21,970 nucleotides of DNA from Oppiella nova (GCA_905397405.1 CAJPVJ010000641.1:1-21970); one strand, 5' to 3'; numbered from the stretch's first letter, positions 1 through 8,929 are shown. The notes: a model not told the origin generated them from the letters alone. Translations and numbers: made by a program.

Positions 1-322
1 TTCAGCGATTCCTTACAACAACTCATTTGATTCCTTAAGACAGCGTTCTCTTTGGCCAGTCTTTGGTTTTTCATCAAAACCCGGTTATAATCCTCGACTC
101 AATTCACAAATGAATATCAAATTAAAACCAATTCATATGAACGCCATATACGCTAACATTCAGCATATTTTCATCATATTTACCGGCAATCGGTTTACTA
201 CTGATAGCACTGTATATGGAAGTGCTGTTCGAAGTCGAGGCAAACGTTTGCGAGTTTTGCATAAAACTTGTCCGAAGAGGAGTCCGTTTCAGCACTTTCT
301 TTACGAATGACTTTGAATTCAT
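1..322 (-). CDS. 5' fragment of a second copy of the coiled-coil gene (partial, runs off window edge)
   Basis: This matches the 5' end of the complete gene at 7517-8929. Exon 1 is 184-322 (ATG at 320-322), followed by a GTAAAT donor. Exon 2 starts at 97 after a GAG acceptor and continues past base 1. Exon 1 encodes the same 46 residues as the other copy, beginning MNSKSFVKKVLKR. The few base differences I see in that exon are silent, so the protein sequence looks constrained or the copies are recent or allelic. The intron is shorter than in the other copy, lacking an AT-rich insertion. Whether this is a real paralogue, the other haplotype or an assembly duplicate cannot be settled here, and whether it is functional is unknown. 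Confidence 0.6.
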
Positions 323-1061
323 TTTACTTACGGATATCTCGTCTTCAATTGCAATTAAATAGCAATCAATTGAATGAAAAAAATCATTTGTGGAAATAGT
401 GTAACATTTGAGTGAAAGTGGGTTTCATTTGCACTCAAACTCTATGTTCTATTCTCTGATCACTAATCGCGCGCTCATTAGAGAAAATAGCAATCAATTG
501 AATGAAAAAAATCATTTGTGGAAATAGTGTAACATTTGAGTGAAAGTGGGTTTCATTTGCACTCAAACTCTATGTTCTATTCTCTGATCACTAATCGCGC
601 GCTCATTAGAGAAATGTATTTATTTTTCAAACGTTTACAGAAAATAAAATACAGATTATTTGCTCGCTATTAAAATCGTTATAAATCTCTAATAAACTGT
701 TATAAAATTCTAGTAATGTTAATGATTTTTCTAATTTCTAATGAACTTTAGGGTATTTATGGAATTTTAACTGACAGTTAAATCAAATGAATCTTACACT
801 TCAAGACTTATATTAAAGAATTTATAAAGATTGTATTTGAGTATATTTATTGATAATAAGATATAATATACAAAATATTACTACTAAAAAATAATTAGAT
901 ATAGCATTCAACAAGTGATCACTTATTGATAAGTAAGATAAAAGTTTATAATTGTACACCTTGAACATTTTCTACGAATATTGTAGAAAAATGAACCTTT
1001 GAAATCAAATCAAGCCAATAATATAACTGATCCTATAATTAAAAGCAATAGGACCAGGAAT
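323..1061. other. Intergenic spacer with a 127-bp unit in duplicate (divergent promoter region)
   Basis: This spacer separates the leftward coiled-coil fragment from the rightward four-pass gene. It matches 8930-9584 along most of its length, with small indels. No coding region was found. It holds the 127-bp unit at 357-483 and again at 485-611. The two genes diverge from it, so it should contain both promoters. I could not assign a specific TATA box or initiator. Confidence 0.6.
357..611. repeat. 127-bp unit (U1) twice, separated by one 'a'
   Basis: 357-483 and 485-611 are the same 127 bp with a single 'a' at 484 between them. The unit also occurs at 3940-4066 and 8964-9090 (one difference seen, in the 8964 copy). 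It starts AAATAGCAATCAATTGAATG. Its right end is an imperfect palindrome running from TCTCTGATCAC through CGCGCG to CATTAGAG. The copy at 8964-9090 lies 35 bp upstream of the coiled-coil gene start, so the unit itself is probably promoter sequence. The tandem doubling here is best read as an assembly overlap. Confidence 0.85.
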
Positions 1062-1734
1062 ATGATGTCAGATCAACAAATTGGTGACCAAGAGTACCAA
1101 AAGTACATGGAGTGTGAACTATTTAATGTGGAAGACATGGAGGAGCCGGTCATTTTCACACCAAAGCCATTGAATATAACAATAGTATTATCCAAATCAC
1201 ATGCACTTCTATTATATTGTATGCTTTGGTCGCAATTGCTTTTGACTGTCCTATTGCTCGGCATTTGTATTTCATCGGTGTTTAGGACCGAAGCACAGCT
1301 CATAATGAGCCGATCGGCCTACTGGTCCTATTTCACGGCATCCCTTCTCATAGATGGTCGCAATTGCTTTTGACTGTCCTATTGCTCGGCATTTGTATTT
1401 CATCGGTGTTTAGGACCGAAGCACAGCTCATAATGAGCCGATCGGCCTACTGGTCCTATTTCACGGCATCCCTTCTCATAGATTTCCTCATCTATCAGTC
1501 CCTAAAAGCCGTCAATAAGAAAGTGAATAATAACGACGCCTTCACCTGTTGTCTCATCTCATTGTTGGTGTCATTCATTATAGAAGTACTACTGATGTCA
1601 CAACTGGTCTTCATTTTATTAACCCCTTCCAAAATAAGTGAGAATTTTTCAAATAATTGTCAATTTATATAGAATTCATAACCCATTGTATGTTTGTATT
1701 ACCAAATGAAGGCAATCAGAATTACTCTGCATAA
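1062..1734 (+). pseudogene. Damaged copy of the four-pass membrane protein gene
   Basis: This is a paralogue or allele of 9585-10264. As printed, exon 1 (1062-1637) is broken by a 128-bp insertion (1227-1353 repeated at 1355-1481), which shifts the frame. Without that insertion exon 1 is 448 nt, exactly the length of its counterpart. The 35-nt intron (1638-1672) is conserved. Exon 2 has a 12-bp in-frame insertion (about 1693-1704). It then loses similarity and stops at 1732-1734, before the fourth membrane segment. About eight residues differ from the other copy in exon 1, including I/T near position 7 and C/S near 17. The 128-bp repeat looks like an assembly fault, but loss of the 3' end is separate and may be real. 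It could be a three-pass protein or a pseudogene. Confidence 0.65.
1227..1481. repeat. 127-bp direct repeat with single-base spacer inside four-pass gene copy 1
   Basis: 1227-1353 equals 1355-1481, with 'a' at 1354 between them. No mismatch was seen. It lies inside exon 1 and breaks the frame. The matching gene at 9585 has the segment once. Confidence 0.9.
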
Positions 1735-2069
1735 CAAGTTTTTCCACATTTGCCTCTAATTATAACGAATACTTGATTCATATTTTTCATACTTTATAAC
1801 AACCGCTGCTTTTCATAGAAATTGTCTCTTCTGTCAGATCCAAGCATTTCCTCAAAAGCACATCAAATGCATTAAAAGCGTCGAAAAAGTTACTAAAATA
1901 TTTTATTTGACATTTATTGTTTATTGTATATGATATAAATATGTTTTAATATACTCAAATATTAAATTTAACAAACATTTGAGTTTTAGTCAAGACTTTG
2001 GTTGAGGAAAAACTTTATAAATAAAAGTTTGTCTCAAATTGTGTCCAGTTTTTGAAGATAGATCTGAAG
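1735..2069. other. Intergenic, AT-rich
   Basis: This lies between the damaged four-pass copy and the HSD17B8-like start codon. It shows no similarity to the region after the intact four-pass gene, so the duplication breakpoint lies near 1733. No coding sequence or RNA gene was recognised. It presumably holds the promoter of the downstream dehydrogenase. Confidence 0.5.
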
Positions 2070-3497
2070 ATGTTTGCCAATCGTATAGCAGTGGTGACGG
2101 GCGGGGGTTCAGGCATTGGGAGGGCTGTGGCCAGCCTTCTGGCCAAAGAGAGTGCATGTCTGGTGGTGGCCGACCAGAACATCTCTGGAGCCAAACAGAC
2201 CATTGAGTTGATTGAGAAGAGCGGTCAGAGTTCAGGAAAGCACATCCCAGTGGAAGTGGATGTCTCGCAAAAGGAGTCATTGAAACGATTGTTTCAATCA
2301 GTCACTGATAACTACGACAACAGAGTGGCCACTCTTCTGGTGAACTGCGCCGGCATTACGAGAGATAAGATGGTTGTGGACATGACTGAAGAGGAGTTCG
2401 ACAAAGTGTTGGCCGTCAACCTGAAGGGCACATTCCTGGCCACTCAAGTGACCGCACATTCATTGCCCACACATTCGCCTAATAATGACATTTGTCTTCA
2501 ATTATAGCTCTTTTGCCAACAAATGATCGAAAGGAAGCAAACGGACGGATCGGTTGTGAACGTGTCGAGTGTGAGCGCGAAGTTGGGAAACATCGGTCAA
2601 TGCAATTACAACGCTTCCAAAGCTGGTGTCGAGGCCTTCACCCGCACCGTCGCCCGAGAAGTGGCTAAACATCAGATCCGTTGCAATGCAGTTATGCCCG
2701 GATTTATCGACACTCCGATCGTCGAAACTGTTCCTCAAAAAAGTTTGTATTTCATGGACTCAATCAATATTCTTGTGACCAATGATTGTTTGGAATAGTA
2801 CAGTGGAAGTGGATGTCTCGCAAAAGGAGTCATTGAAACGATTGTTTCAATCAGTGACTGATAACTACGACAACAGAGTGGCCACTCTTCTGGTGAACTG
2901 CGCCGGCATTACGAGAGATAAGTTGGTGGTGGACATGACTGAAGAGGAGTTCGACAAAGTGTTGGCCGTCAACCTGAAGGGCACATTCCTGGCCACTCAA
3001 GTGACCGCACATTCATTGGCCACACATTCGCTTAATAATAACATTTGTCTTCAATTATAGCTCTTTTGCCAACAAATGATCGAAAGGAAGCAAACGGACG
3101 GATCAGTTGTGAACGTGTCGAGTGTGAGCGCGAAGTTAGGAAACATCGGTCAATGCAATTACAACGCTTCCAAAGCTGGTGTCGAGGCCTTCACCCGCAC
3201 TGTCGCCCGAGAAGTGGCTAAACACGTCTAGGCAACGTTACGTCAATACGGGCCTAAATAGCTGTGAGGCTAGCAGCTTTGACAAGGAGTTTTTTCAAAC
3301 ATAAAGTACCTGAGTTAGTTATAAGAACACTGGTTACTAACAAACCTTATCATTTGGATCAACTCGTGGCTCAAATACCACTGCGAAGACAGGGAAAGGC
3401 TGAAGAAGTGGCCGAAGCCATCGCTTTCTTATTATCTCCTAAAAGCTCTTACATAACGGGAACTGTTCTGCAAGTGTCGGGAGGGCTCGCTCTTTGA
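2070..3497 (+). CDS. HSD17B8: HSD17B8-like short-chain dehydrogenase/reductase
   Basis: A classical SDR. Relatives are mitochondrial 17-beta-hydroxysteroid dehydrogenase 8, which pairs with CBR4 as the ketoacyl reductase of mitochondrial fatty acid synthesis. Exon 1 is 2070-2447, exon 2 is 2508-2742 after a 60-nt intron, and the last exon probably begins at 3319 and ends at TGA 3495-3497. All phases agree and give 263 residues; human HSD17B8 is 261 from memory. Seen: TGGGSGIG at 10-17 (cofactor), NCAG at 92-95, tetrad Asn117, Ser147, Tyr160 and Lys164, PGF at 190-192, and a C-terminal YITGT..QVSGGLAL. The ATG at 2070 directly precedes the Rossmann strand. The third acceptor (TTAG at 3315-3318) is weak, and its exon start adds about 11 residues unusual for the family. 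The second intron contains a duplicate of earlier exons. The enzyme class is certain; HSD17B8 rather than CBR4 or another FabG-like member is likely. Confidence 0.8.
2801..3224 (+). pseudogene. Duplicate of HSD17B8-like exon 1 part, intron 1 and exon 2 part
   Basis: 2801-3224 repeats 2248-2671 at about 424 bp, with scattered substitutions in exon and intron. It covers the latter part of exon 1, the complete 60-nt intron (3001-3060) and most of exon 2. It lacks a start codon and the Rossmann glycines. Reading through its end reaches a stop just after the homology (EVAKHV then stop, about 3229). It keeps NCAG and the Ser/Tyr/Lys triad. It could be an allelic contig inserted by the scaffolder or a real internal duplication. 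Both edges carry an 'a' where a join filler would sit (2802, 3224), but that alone proves nothing. Confidence 0.75.
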
Positions 3498-3647
3498 GAT
3501 TATTCTTACGTTAGAAACTAGGAAAGGCCGAAGAAGTGGCCGAAGCCATCGTTTTCTTGTTATCTCCTAAAAGCTCTTATATAACGGGAACTGTTCTGCA
3601 AGTGTCGGGAGGGCTCGCTCTTTGAGATTATTCTTACGTTAGAAACT
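3393..3647 (+). repeat. 127-bp unit (U2) twice: HSD17B8-like 3' exon end, separated by one 'a'
   Basis: 3393-3519 and 3521-3647 match except at four positions, with 'a' at 3520. Each copy encodes the C-terminal GKAEEVAEAIAFLLSPKSS region and the stop. A further copy at 4068-4194 matches the first version. The mismatches suggest two alleles or paralogues rather than an exact overlap. Confidence 0.85.
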
Positions 3648-4193
3648 AATTCATTGATTCATTGGTTGACTCTATTTTTATATACAATTGTTTTCATTTA
3701 ATTTTGTCCTACAGTTAAGAATTCAACAATAATTTGAAATTATGATAATATTACGGTAATAATGTTAAACACATGTTAAAACTATTTGCATACGTTTTAT
3801 TACTTATGAAGTACTTGGACAATGTTTTTATAATACAAAATGGCAAATAAAATTATTTGGAAATAAAATCCAGTAAAATATAAGACATTCTAAGAGTGAA
3901 AGGTATAAATAAAAGGTATGGCCGTCTTAAATTGCAATCAAATAGCAATCAATTGAATGAAAAAAATCATTTGTGGAAATAGTGTAACATTTGAGTGAAA
4001 GTGGGTTTCATTTGCACTCAAACTCTATGTTCTATTCTCTGATCACTAATCGCGCGCTCATTAGAGAGGAAAGGCTGAAGAAGTGGCCGAAGCCATCGCT
4101 TTCTTATTATCTCCTAAAAGCTCTTACATAACGGGAACTGTTCTGCAAGTGTCGGGAGGGCTCGCTCTTTGAGATTATTCTTACGTTAGAAAC

Positions 4194-4224
<31 letters not shown>

Positions 4225-4530
4225 CTCTATTTTTATATTCAATTGTTTTCATTTAATTTTGTCCTACAGTTAAGAATTGAACAATAATTTGAAATTATGA
4301 TAATATTACGGTAATAATGTTAAACACATTATGTTAAAACTATTTGCATACGTTTTATTACTTATGAAGTACTTGGACAATGTTTTTATAATACAAAATG
4401 GCAAATAAAATGATTTGAAAAATAAATGCAATAAAATATAAGACATTCTAAGAGTGAAAGGTATAAATAAAGTGAAAATATGGAGATAATCGTGAATATA
4501 ATTAGTAATATACACTAAACCTATTACCAA
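3498..4530. other. Repeated 3' region of the HSD17B8-like gene, in two versions
   Basis: 3648-3910 and 4195-4470 are two versions of the same 3' untranslated and downstream sequence. Both contain AATAAA-type polyadenylation signals (for instance 3846-3851). The second version starts with a (GATT)n stretch at 4195-4218. Between them, from about 3923 to 4066, is sequence from the promoter of the coiled-coil gene including unit U1, joined to U2 through 'a' at 4067. No new gene was seen. The (-) strand shugoshin gene ends at 4531, so the two genes converge. Confidence 0.7.
3940..4194. repeat. Junction of two different 127-bp units, U1 and U2, through one 'a'
   Basis: 3940-4066 is U1 (as at 357-483). 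4067 is 'a'. 4068-4194 is U2 (as at 3393-3519). The spacing is the same as at the six same-unit junctions, but the two units differ. This marks a contig end meeting a contig start. Confidence 0.85.
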
Positions 4531-6059
4531 TCAATCGCGACTTCGACGAAGTTTGCTGTAAATGAAAAGTATATTCACGTTATGACTGTTTATAAATGCA
4601 CTGAAATAAGTGTCAAATCATAGAAATAGTAGTCAACACATACCTCGCAAGTGATGGTTCCTTATAAGAGACAGCCTTACGATTACGACGACTACTACGG
4701 GTGGACAGACTGCTAGAGTCAGACAAATCTGATTCAATGGATCTACTGCTCGCTCGAGCCTTGCGTTTGTTTTTAGTGATATTAACACTAATGGTGTCAT
4801 TGCATTGGCTGTCAAACGTCAGTGTTTTGGACGTGCAATGTGTGGACACAACACGAGTCTTGTTGTCCATCACATTCTGGATGTCCATCAGTGATGGTCT
4901 ACCGATGCGCGGACTGAACGGCCGGTTAATCGACGAAATGCGTTTGGAAGGCCTCTGAATCATATCCACACCACTCATACGCTTTGAATGGACGGGCGTT
5001 GAGGACGTAATGCCCTTCTGATCATCAGTTAAGGTCGACTCAAATGAGTCAAATCCGGTTAACGAGAGTTCAGTTCTTAGGGGTGTGTCCGACACCGACA
5101 TAAACGACTCGTAACCAGTGTTTCGGAAACCGTTGAAAGCATTGAAAGAATTGCAGTTAAAGTTGAATATCGAAGGGGTTCTTGAGGTGACATTTTCCAA
5201 GTGTGGAGTCAATGCATAACCTAAACTAGAGGTATAACTGTTCCCTCTTTTAGGACTTTCCATCTGATTATCAATCGACAAGTATTCAGTGGTATTCGAG
5301 TGGTTCTCATTCACCACGTCTTGAGAGATCTCTTCAATAACACTGAGATGTCTATCGCTTCCGTTGTTGGGAACCAGTTGTTGACCGTTTTGTCGCGACA
5401 GTCGTTTCGTTTCAAACATTGTCTTACTTTTGGACACTTGTTCTTCAGATCTATTATCCGTGGTTTCCGTGGGATTCGAGTCACTGTTGTGTTCAATCAA
5501 TTGGTCCTCTCTTTGGACGTATTCATCGATTTGATCACTCATTTTGGTAATCATTTGGTTATAAAACTCGTAACAGTTGTGAAACAATTCAATCATATTC
5601 TTGTGGTCACTCTTCAGACTCTCCAACAATAGCTTTAAATCGTTTTTAATAATCTGTGGATTGAGAGCAAAGTGAGAGCAAGTGGTCGAGTGATGGACAG
5701 CAATGGACTCACATTAGGGTTGTGTTGAGTGTTGTGGCGAAACATCAGTGACTCGAAGATCTGCACCTTTTCTCTCTTCAAAGCCTCCACTTCTGCCAAA
5801 AGACTGGCGTTTCTGTCGACTAATTGCCGGTTGTTGTCGTTGTTGTCGTCCCCACCCGTCCCCGACATCGACGACAACGACTTCACCACCATTTGCCGCA
5901 ATACAGCTGTGGATGACATACAGTCAGTCAGATGTCACATGAAGTCCATCACCTGATGGCCAACACATCCGCACAACACTTACTCTTCATCTGTTTCCTC
6001 CTCTCCTTCATTGTCGTCGACTTCTTTGGTCTCATTTTGCTTTTAAATCTCATTTTCAT
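4531..6059 (-). CDS. SGO1: Shugoshin (centromeric cohesin protector)
   Basis: Shugoshins recruit PP2A to centromeres and keep cohesin from being removed before anaphase. Exons on the minus strand: 5984-6059, 5713-5906, 4644-5653 and 4531-4555, in consistent phase, giving 434 residues. The first exon is short and basic (MKMRFKSKMRPKKS). The second and the start of the third hold the N-terminal coiled coil, with heptad-like L/V spacing around residues 45-125, the part that binds PP2A in the family. A long Ser/Thr-rich, weakly conserved middle follows, as in known shugoshins. The deciding evidence is the C-terminal motif at 418-430, VSYKEPSLASKLRR. It is split by an 88-nt intron, so the last seven residues and the stop lie in a 25-nt exon that no long ORF would show. 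In the family this box binds Bub1-phosphorylated histone H2A. SGO1 versus SGO2 cannot be told apart here. Confidence 0.9.
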
Positions 6060-6411
6060 GTCTTCGACACAAATGTATGGATGAGTTGGACATGAATTGT
6101 CTCACAAATTGAATGCCATTTAAAACGTTAACCAAAACCACAATTCAATCAATGCTTTCACGTATTATTCGTTCACTTTTTGAGGCATTATTTTATACAT
6201 TCAATGCTCGCTAACCATTGGTCCCAATGTGTGCCCAATCGGCCAATCACTGCAAACGTGGGTTTGTGTGCAATGGAGACCCACTCGCCATCTGTTGAGT
6301 GAAACATAGACTCAGTTATGAATTGCAATGTTTTGATGCAAAGAGACATCAGTTTTGTATTGATTTGTGTGTCATTTGGTGTGAATTGCAGTCAATTCAG
6401 TGGTAATAGAG
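6060..6411. promoter_or_regulatory. Shared divergent promoter between shugoshin and the R-SNARE
   Basis: The start codons of the two head-to-head genes are 352 bp apart. This interval must hold both 5' untranslated regions and promoters. I see no obvious TATA box at a convincing distance from either start. Co-regulation is only inferred. Confidence 0.5.
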
Positions 6412-6974
6412 ATGTCAACTCAACCCAAATATAACGGCGATTACTCGGCGGTCAACGTATGTATTGTCTGACCATTTGGTACATTAAGTGATGTCTTGTT
6501 CATTGAATAGGTGGACAGTGGAAGCGATGACAATCTGGAGGAACAGAGGTTTGTTGTGACACCAATTGGTCACTGAATGTGTTAACCGTATGTCTAATAT
6601 GTGTTTGAATGTCACAGCAGTGCCCAGACATCCAGTGACCCGAAGATCCAGAAGTGAGTGCAATGTGTAGTGAGTAATGAGTAGTGAATGTCTAGTAATG
6701 TCTGAATGTGTCTCATGTCTGAAGACTGAAGCAACACGTGAGCGAAGTGTCAAACATAATGCAGCAGAACATCGATAAGATGCTGGACAGGGGCTCGCGG
6801 TTAGACCATCTCGAGGACAGGTCTGAGATGCTGTCCAATAGGGCGGACGAGTTCCGAGTGGGCGCTCGACGGGTGGCCCGAAGGATGTGGTGGCAGAACA
6901 TGAGAGTCAATATATTCATCGGTGTTGTGGTCCTCGTTGTCATCCTTATTATCGTTTGTATGTCTCGTTCATGA
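6412..6974 (+). CDS. R-SNARE of the VAMP/brevin family
   Basis: A vesicle SNARE that pairs with syntaxin and SNAP-25-type partners to drive membrane fusion. Exons are 6412-6456, 6511-6548, 6618-6653 and 6725-6974, in phase, giving 122 residues, normal for short brevins. Residues 1-37 are a polar, acidic leader. The SNARE coil runs about 38-96, with zero-layer Arg62 in NIDKMLDRGSRLDHLEDRSE. The juxtamembrane ARRMWW (91-96) is typical of the family. One tail anchor spans about 103-119, ending CMSRS. The coil has features of both VAMP4 (RG.RLD.L.D.SE.LS) and VAMP8/synaptobrevin, so I leave the subtype open. The first three exons are only 45, 38 and 36 nt, and their joins are the less certain part. 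The gene starts 352 bp from shugoshin, head to head, and converges on the coiled-coil gene. Confidence 0.88.
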
Positions 6975-7516
6975 CGTCCAACACTATGTCTAATGTTATT
7001 CTTGTGTCCATTAGTATCGATCACAGGAACCAAGTCTTGAGTATCGATCACAGGAACCAAATCTTGAATGACTGCACTCTTAATCCGGAGATTAGTTCAC
7101 TATTTCTAACCGATTTTTAAATAAAGTATTGTTTATTAAGATGTTATTATCGACTGTTTTATTGATTAATCGTTTTGTAAATTCAATATAAATACAAATC
7201 CAATAAATCTTAATTTTATTTATAATATATATTTTTGGACAATCAAATAAAAATGCACTTTTCAATAAATATTGTATACACTATACACTATACACTATGA
7301 ATAAAGTGATAAATTGTTTAAGAATCTCATACAGTACCACAAAAATGACAATTATTATCAGAATAAAATTTATTTCGTATAAAACCAATGAAAATACAGA
7401 ATAAAGAATATAAAAGCTTTTTAAATGCTAAAATGTAACAGTATCTAGAACAGTTTATATAAAACAACAAATACTTTATATAGAATTTAGAAACAAATAT
7501 ATAATGGTTTATATAA
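6975..7516. other. Convergent 3' spacer with short tandem repeats
   Basis: This holds the R-SNARE 3' untranslated region and the tail of the (-) coiled-coil gene. A 27-bp unit (TATCGATCACAGGAACCAA...) occurs twice at about 7014-7066. An AATAAA at about 7120 suits the R-SNARE polyadenylation site. (CACTATA)n repeats lie at about 7279-7297. The rest is AT-rich without coding signal. Confidence 0.6.
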
Positions 7517-8929
7517 TTAAAATATGTTAGTGACGGACAATCTCTTAGATCGGATTCGCTTGGATTTTCTGGTGATGAGAGGCATTACATTCTCTTTGTC
7601 GTCGTCTTCGTTGAAGTCATACACAGAAATGTCTGCTTTCTTTTGGATCACATTCTCACTCTTCTTCTGTGTCTTCTTCTTAGGGTTTGTTGGCTTAGAT
7701 TTCATCACTTTCTTTGCTTTCATCCCTTTCTCCTCACGAGTGTTCGCCATTGGGTTATCATTGGTTTCAACAATTATAGAGGAATCCAATGGTTTGATTG
7801 TTGCAGCGCTGGAACTGGTGGTAGCAGTGGCTGTGGAGGCCATAGCATTGAGAGTAAATGGGTTGTTGTGGTCAAAAGTGATGTCGTCTCCAGAAGTAAA
7901 GTCTCCGACGAAACCGATGGAAGAAATTCTGTTTTCTCTCGAGAGCTCTAATATTGTACTCAATTCTGTCATCACTTGAAAGTCGTGTTTGATTTTGTCG
8001 GCCGAGAGTCTCCTTCGGATGTCCTGTTCCTGAGCTGACAGTGAGAACCGACGCGAATCTCTTCTCACAGACGAGTCATTGAGTGTCCAAAACGGGTCCA
8101 CTCTTTCGCCACTCATCTCACTGTCCGCTCCGTTGCCATCACTTCTGGTGTCGACCATCGACTCCAATGAACTCATTATTCCTCTCATGGTTTCGATTTT
8201 ATTCCCGAATTCATTCATTTGCTCTTTCATTGCATTCACTCTGAAGTACTCATCCATCAGAAGACTGTTATTCTGGTGTCGACCATCGACTCCAATGAAC
8301 TCATTATTCCTCTCATGGTTTCGATTTTATTCCCGAATTCATTCATTTGCTCTTTCATTGCATTCACTCTGAAGTACTCATCCATCAGAAGACTGTTTGC
8401 GTATTTGATTCGATCGCAAACCTAACCATCATTTCAATCAAATTATCGTTCAATTCATTAATTCTCTTAACATTTCATCAATACTTGAGTCATGTTTGCA
8501 GAGCTCTTGTCCTTCAGCTCTCGTCTCAGTCTTTCGATTTCAGTCTTGGATTTAATCACTTGTTGTTTGAGTTCAATGTTTTCATTACAAGACTTATTCA
8601 GCGATTCCTTACAACAACTCATTTGATTCCTTAAGACAGCGTTCTCTTTGGCCAGTCTTTGGTTTTTCATCAAAACCCGGTTATAATCCTCGACTCAATT
8701 CACAAATGAATATCAAATTAAAATCAATTCATATGAACGCTATATATATAGTATATACGCTAACATTCAGCATATTTTCATCATATTTACCGGCAATCGG
8801 TTTACTACTGATAGCACTGTATATGGAAGTGCTGTTCGAAGTCGAGGCAAATGTTTGCGAGTTTTGCATAAAACTTGTCCGAAGAGGAGTCCGTTTCAGT
8901 ACTTTCTTCACGAATGACTTTGAATTCAT
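7517..8929 (-). CDS. Coiled-coil nuclear protein, possibly a divergent shugoshin-like paralogue
   Basis: Exons on the minus strand: 8791-8929, 8485-8693 and 7517-8421, with introns of 97 and 63 nt. Exon 3 as printed is interrupted by a 127-bp repeat (8143-8269 / a / 8271-8397) that shifts the frame and ends the protein after VDTRITVF. Setting aside 128 bp leaves 374 residues. In order: a basic N-terminus (MNSKSFVKKVLKRTPLR), a coiled coil about 48-120 (YNRVLMKNQRLAKENAVLRN), a second helical stretch beginning RIKYANSLLMDEYFR, a Ser/Thr-rich middle, a Lys-rich stretch (KAKKVMKSKPTNPKKKTQKK), then a KEN tripeptide (DDDKENV) and a basic end (TRKSKRIRSKRL). This layout recalls shugoshins, and the true shugoshin is its second neighbour, but the EPSL..KLRR box is absent. 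KEN could be an APC/C degron. Function is not established. Confidence 0.65.
8143..8397. repeat. 127-bp direct repeat with single-base spacer inside the coiled-coil gene
   Basis: 8143-8269 equals 8271-8397, with 'a' at 8270. The period of 128 is not a multiple of three, so it breaks exon 3. The edges mismatch immediately outside 127 bp (c8142 against a8270 on the left, a8270 against t8398 on the right). Confidence 0.92.

Noticed and set aside
357-611. CRISPR-like or satellite array
   Set aside because: There are only two tandem copies with a one-base spacer, in an animal genome; the other copies are dispersed.
1227-1481. Tandem duplication that inactivates the four-pass gene by frameshift
   Set aside because: The unit length and one-base spacer match five unrelated loci, so an assembly join is far more likely than mutation. 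Only the separate 3' loss is kept as evidence of damage.
2782-3060. A second, separate dehydrogenase gene
   Set aside because: It lacks a start, the cofactor-binding N-terminus and a C-terminus, and is a partial copy of the exons just upstream.
3225-3300. Possible tRNA in the GC-richer stretch before HSD exon 3
   Set aside because: I could not fold acceptor, anticodon and T arms or find the conserved GGTTCRA-type box.
4701-5632. Plus-strand ORFs of 85 and 110 codons
   Set aside because: They are antisense shadows of the large shugoshin exon, with no family features.
6484-7060. Minus-strand ORFs of 89 and 115 codons
   Set aside because: Antisense to the R-SNARE exons and introns; the minus strand lacks splice and coding signals.
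8143-8397. Truncation of the coiled-coil gene into two ORFs
   Set aside because: Same 127 + 'a' signature. The frame is open when the extra 128 bp are disregarded.
7524-8634. Plus-strand ORFs of 95-151 codons, some hydrophobic and repeated
   Set aside because: Antisense to the coiled-coil gene. Their repetition comes from the 127-bp join.
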